DNA of 7,988 nucleotides, taken from the NCBI GenBank assembly GCA_012518325.1, contig JAAYSR010000090.1:1-7988 (forward strand), read 5' to 3'. The notes beneath the pieces are model-generated. The model was not told where the DNA came from. It did not search any database and saw only the letters and a list, made by a program, of their open reading frames with translations. This stretch comes from Bacillota bacterium. GTDB lineage: Bacteria; Bacillota; Limnochordia; Darwinibacteriales; Darwinibacteriaceae. The translations under genes and the position numbers were made by a program. Numbering within the stretch: the first letter of the stretch is position 1; every line of letters starts with the position of its first letter. This document shows positions 6,243 through 7,988 of the stretch, piece by piece.

Positions 6243-7328
6243 CTAGACAGTCTTCTTCTTGAGACGATAGACAAATGCCAAAACTTCTGCCACCGCAGGA
6301 TAAAGGTCTACCGGAATCTCCTGCCCAATATCGGTGGTCTTGTAAAGAGCCTGGGCCAGCTCTGGATTCTCTACCGTGGCCACGCCGTACTTCTTGCCCT
6401 CTTCTTTGATTCTCTGGGCGATCAGACCCATGCCCTTGGCTACAACTTGCGGTGCAGACATTTCCTCCGGTTTGTAGCTGATGGCGATGGCGTAGTGAGT
6501 AGGGTTGGTAATGATCACGTCAGCAGTGGGAACCGCATGCATCATGCGCTGAGCCGCCATCTGCCTTTGGCGCTGGCGAATTCTCGAGCGAACCTGGGGA
6601 TCGCCTTCCATCTGCTTGTACTCTTCTTTAATCTCTTCTTTAGACATCTTAATGCTTTCTTCGAACTCCCGCCTCTGCCACCAGTAGTCAGCGGCGGCAA
6701 TGATCAGCAGGAAGAGCCCTACCTGGAGCCCCAGGCGATAAATACTGCTAATAATCAAGTCAATGCTGTCTCCCAAGCTAAACAGGCTGATTTGGGGAAA
6801 CCACTCCAAATTAGAACGCACATGTTTGTAGACCAAGTAACCCACCAGCATTACCTTAGCCACTGACTTGGCGAACTCCACCAAAGCCCTTTTGGAAAAG
6901 ATCCTCTTAAAGCCTTCAATGGGATTGATCCGGGAAAACTTCGGCAAAAGGGGCTCAGATGATGCGAAAAAGCCAACCTGCATTGCCTGACTGAAAAACC
7001 CTACTGCCAGGAAGCCAAGGAGGATGGGCCCTACAATCAGGCCCAGCTTGGCCAGGCCAAATAGGAACATCTGCTGAAACCCCAGGAAATCCCCTTCCCA
7101 GTGAGCCATGTTCTCTAAAAAGTACTGCACAGTCTCCCTCAAATGCCTGCCGATGTATGGAGCCAGAGCGTTCAAGAGCAGAACGCCTGTTAAAACCATC
7201 AAAGCGGTACCCACTTCGCCGCTCTTGGCCACTTGGCCCTTTTTCCGCGCCTCTTCCCGGCGCCTGGGAGTCGCAGGCTCAGTTTTCTCACCTGCAAACA
7301 GCTGCAGGTTCATGCGATACTCTGCCAC
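6243..7328 (-). CDS. flhB: Flagellar export switch protein FlhB
   Basis: FlhB is the export-gate subunit that switches substrate specificity from rod/hook to filament proteins after cleaving itself. The 361-residue product has the usual family length. Residues 13-37 carry the conserved N-terminal EKTEPATPRRREEARKKG-type sequence. Four hydrophobic segments follow at about 40-60, 88-118, 146-168 and 187-213. The linker MSKEEIKEEYKQMEGDP (about 228-244) leads into the cytoplasmic domain. The autocleavage motif NPTH is intact at residues 275-278 (bases 6506-6495), so normal switching is expected. The start is a GTG at 7328, immediately after the fliR stop, chosen because an AGGGGGGA ribosome binding site lies 5 bases upstream. 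An ATG at 7313 (MNLQLFAG) is the alternative. fliR and flhB are separate here, unlike the FliR-FlhB fusions known in some Clostridium species. Confidence 0.97.
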   Translation of the reverse strand: MAEYRMNLQLFAGEKTEPATPRRREEARKKGQVAKSGEVGTALMVLTGVLLLNALAPYIGRHLRETVQYFLENMAHWEGDFLGFQQMFLFGLAKLGLIVGPILLGFLAVGFFSQAMQVGFFASSEPLLPKFSRINPIEGFKRIFSKRALVEFAKSVAKVMLVGYLVYKHVRSNLEWFPQISLFSLGDSIDLIISSIYRLGLQVGLFLLIIAAADYWWQRREFEESIKMSKEEIKEEYKQMEGDPQVRSRIRQRQRQMAAQRMMHAVPTADVIITNPTHYAIAISYKPEEMSAPQVVAKGMGLIAQRIKEEGKKYGVATVENPELAQALYKTTDIGQEIPVDLYPAVAEVLAFVYRLKKKTV

Positions 7329-7988
7329 TTAGCTCCCCCCTAAAGCCAGCAAACTTTGGAAGTAGCGGAACAAGAGCCCGTCCACGGCAAACAGCTGGCC
7401 GGCAATATGGACGAAAGTAGGCAAGCCGAAAAAGACAACGATCATGCCGACTAAAATCTTGATGGGAAACCCCAGGACAAAGACGTTGATTTGGGGAACC
7501 GCACGAATCACGATCCCCAGTCCGATGTCGGTGAGCAGAATAGTCGCCGTAATCGGCAGGGCAATCTGCATTCCGATGATAAAGATCTGCTTGACCAGAT
7601 CCATGATCAGCTCGAAGGCCGGTTCCATCCTGACCAGGCTGCCGAAGGGAATTACTGCAAAAGAGTAACGAACTGCCTGAATCAGCCAGAGATGGGCATC
7701 AACAGCCAGGAAAATCAGCACGGCAAGAATGTAGTAAAACTGCGAAAAGACCGGCACCTGCCCCCCTATGCTGGGATCAAAAACGGATGCCATGCCAAAG
7801 CCGATGGGCGTATCAACATAATGGCCAGCAAAGTTTACGATGGAAAAGACCAGGATACCAACTAAAGAAAGCAAAAGCCCGATTACCACTTCATGCATCG
7901 CCAAAACTGCCAGCACGCCCCAGGATTCCAGGTTCCAGCCCGCGTCCAGGGGAGGCAGTGCAGCTAAAGTGCAAAGTGCAGCAAATCC
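7329..7988 (-). CDS. fliR: Flagellar biosynthesis protein FliR, 5'-truncated by the window edge
   Basis: FliR is an inner-membrane subunit of the flagellar type III export gate, where it assembles with FliP and FliQ and contacts FlhB. The frame ends at TAA (7331-7329) and stays open to the right edge, giving 219 residues. The family is usually about 255-260 residues, so roughly 40 N-terminal residues lie outside the window. A GTG at 7916 is an internal valine codon and not the start, because the family-like sequence LESWGVLAVLAMHEVVIGL reads straight through it. The visible protein is almost entirely hydrophobic, with several membrane segments, and has the conserved MHEVVIGLLL stretch after the first segments. 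It ends in LLALGGS, directly against flhB. fliP and fliQ would be expected just beyond the window. The family call is secure from sequence and context; the start cannot be seen. Confidence 0.95.
   Translation of the reverse strand, partial: GFAALCTLAALPPLDAGWNLESWGVLAVLAMHEVVIGLLLSLVGILVFSIVNFAGHYVDTPIGFGMASVFDPSIGGQVPVFSQFYYILAVLIFLAVDAHLWLIQAVRYSFAVIPFGSLVRMEPAFELIMDLVKQIFIIGMQIALPITATILLTDIGLGIVIRAVPQINVFVLGFPIKILVGMIVVFFGLPTFVHIAGQLFAVDGLLFRYFQSLLALGGS
7334..7341 (-). promoter_or_regulatory. Ribosome binding site of flhB, supports GTG start
   Basis: The minus strand reads AGGGGGGA, then 5 bases, then GTG at 7328. The site lies inside the last codons of fliR, so flhB translation is probably coupled to fliR termination. 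It supports the GTG rather than the in-frame ATG at 7313. Confidence 0.7.

Noticed and set aside
6328..6334. CCGATAT on the minus strand, resembling a SigD-type -10 box upstream of flhA
   Set aside because: It encodes conserved flhB residues (DIG) and has no TAAA-like -35 box at the right spacing.
5883..6866. Long plus-strand open frame of 327 codons antisense to flhA and flhB
   Set aside because: It lies opposite two clearly conserved genes, spans their junction, and its translation resembles no family I know. It is best explained as a codon-use shadow.
1..7988. Mobile element, CRISPR array, tRNA or rRNA, defence or toxin system
   Set aside because: No spaced repeats, transposase or integrase motifs, terminal repeats or RNA-gene signatures were seen, and coding sequence of flagellar genes fills nearly the whole window.

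Overview
The window is the distal part of a large flagellar operon from a Gram-positive bacterium, most likely an anaerobic, Clostridia-type member of the Bacillota. All nine supported genes lie on the minus strand, so transcription runs from the right edge to the left. The gene order (fliR, flhB, flhA, flhF, flhG, PilZ gene, motility sigma factor, small charged protein, SwrB-like protein) matches the end of the Bacillota fla/che operon. Strong GGAGG-type ribosome binding sites before most genes also fit this group. The species cannot be named from the sequence.

Layout from right to left. Positions 7988-7329 hold fliR, which lacks its N-terminus at the window edge. 7328-6243 is flhB and 6220-4148 is flhA. 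These three encode inner-membrane parts of the flagellar type III export gate. 4158-3109 is flhF, an SRP-type GTPase, and 3107-2250 is flhG, a MinD/ParA-type ATPase; this pair sets the place and number of flagella. 2240-1590 is a YcgR-type PilZ protein expected to bind cyclic di-GMP. 1565-804 is the motility sigma factor (SigD/FliA/WhiG family). 786-502 is a small, very charged protein of unknown function. 487-95 is a membrane-anchored coiled-coil protein in the position, and with the architecture, of SwrB. Positions 1-94 are non-coding and hold two small perfect palindromes.

The genes are packed with gaps of about 25 bases or less, or short overlaps, which points to one polycistronic message with translational coupling. 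The logic is coherent: build the export gate (FliR, FlhB, FlhA), decide where it is built (FlhF, FlhG), tune motor output to cyclic di-GMP (PilZ), switch on late flagellar genes (sigma factor), and promote assembly (SwrB-like). The chemotaxis genes that lie between flhG and sigD in Bacillus subtilis are absent here and the PilZ gene sits there instead.

No mobile element, CRISPR array, RNA gene or clearly new system was found. The least explained parts are the small charged gene at 786-502 and the palindromes at the operon end.
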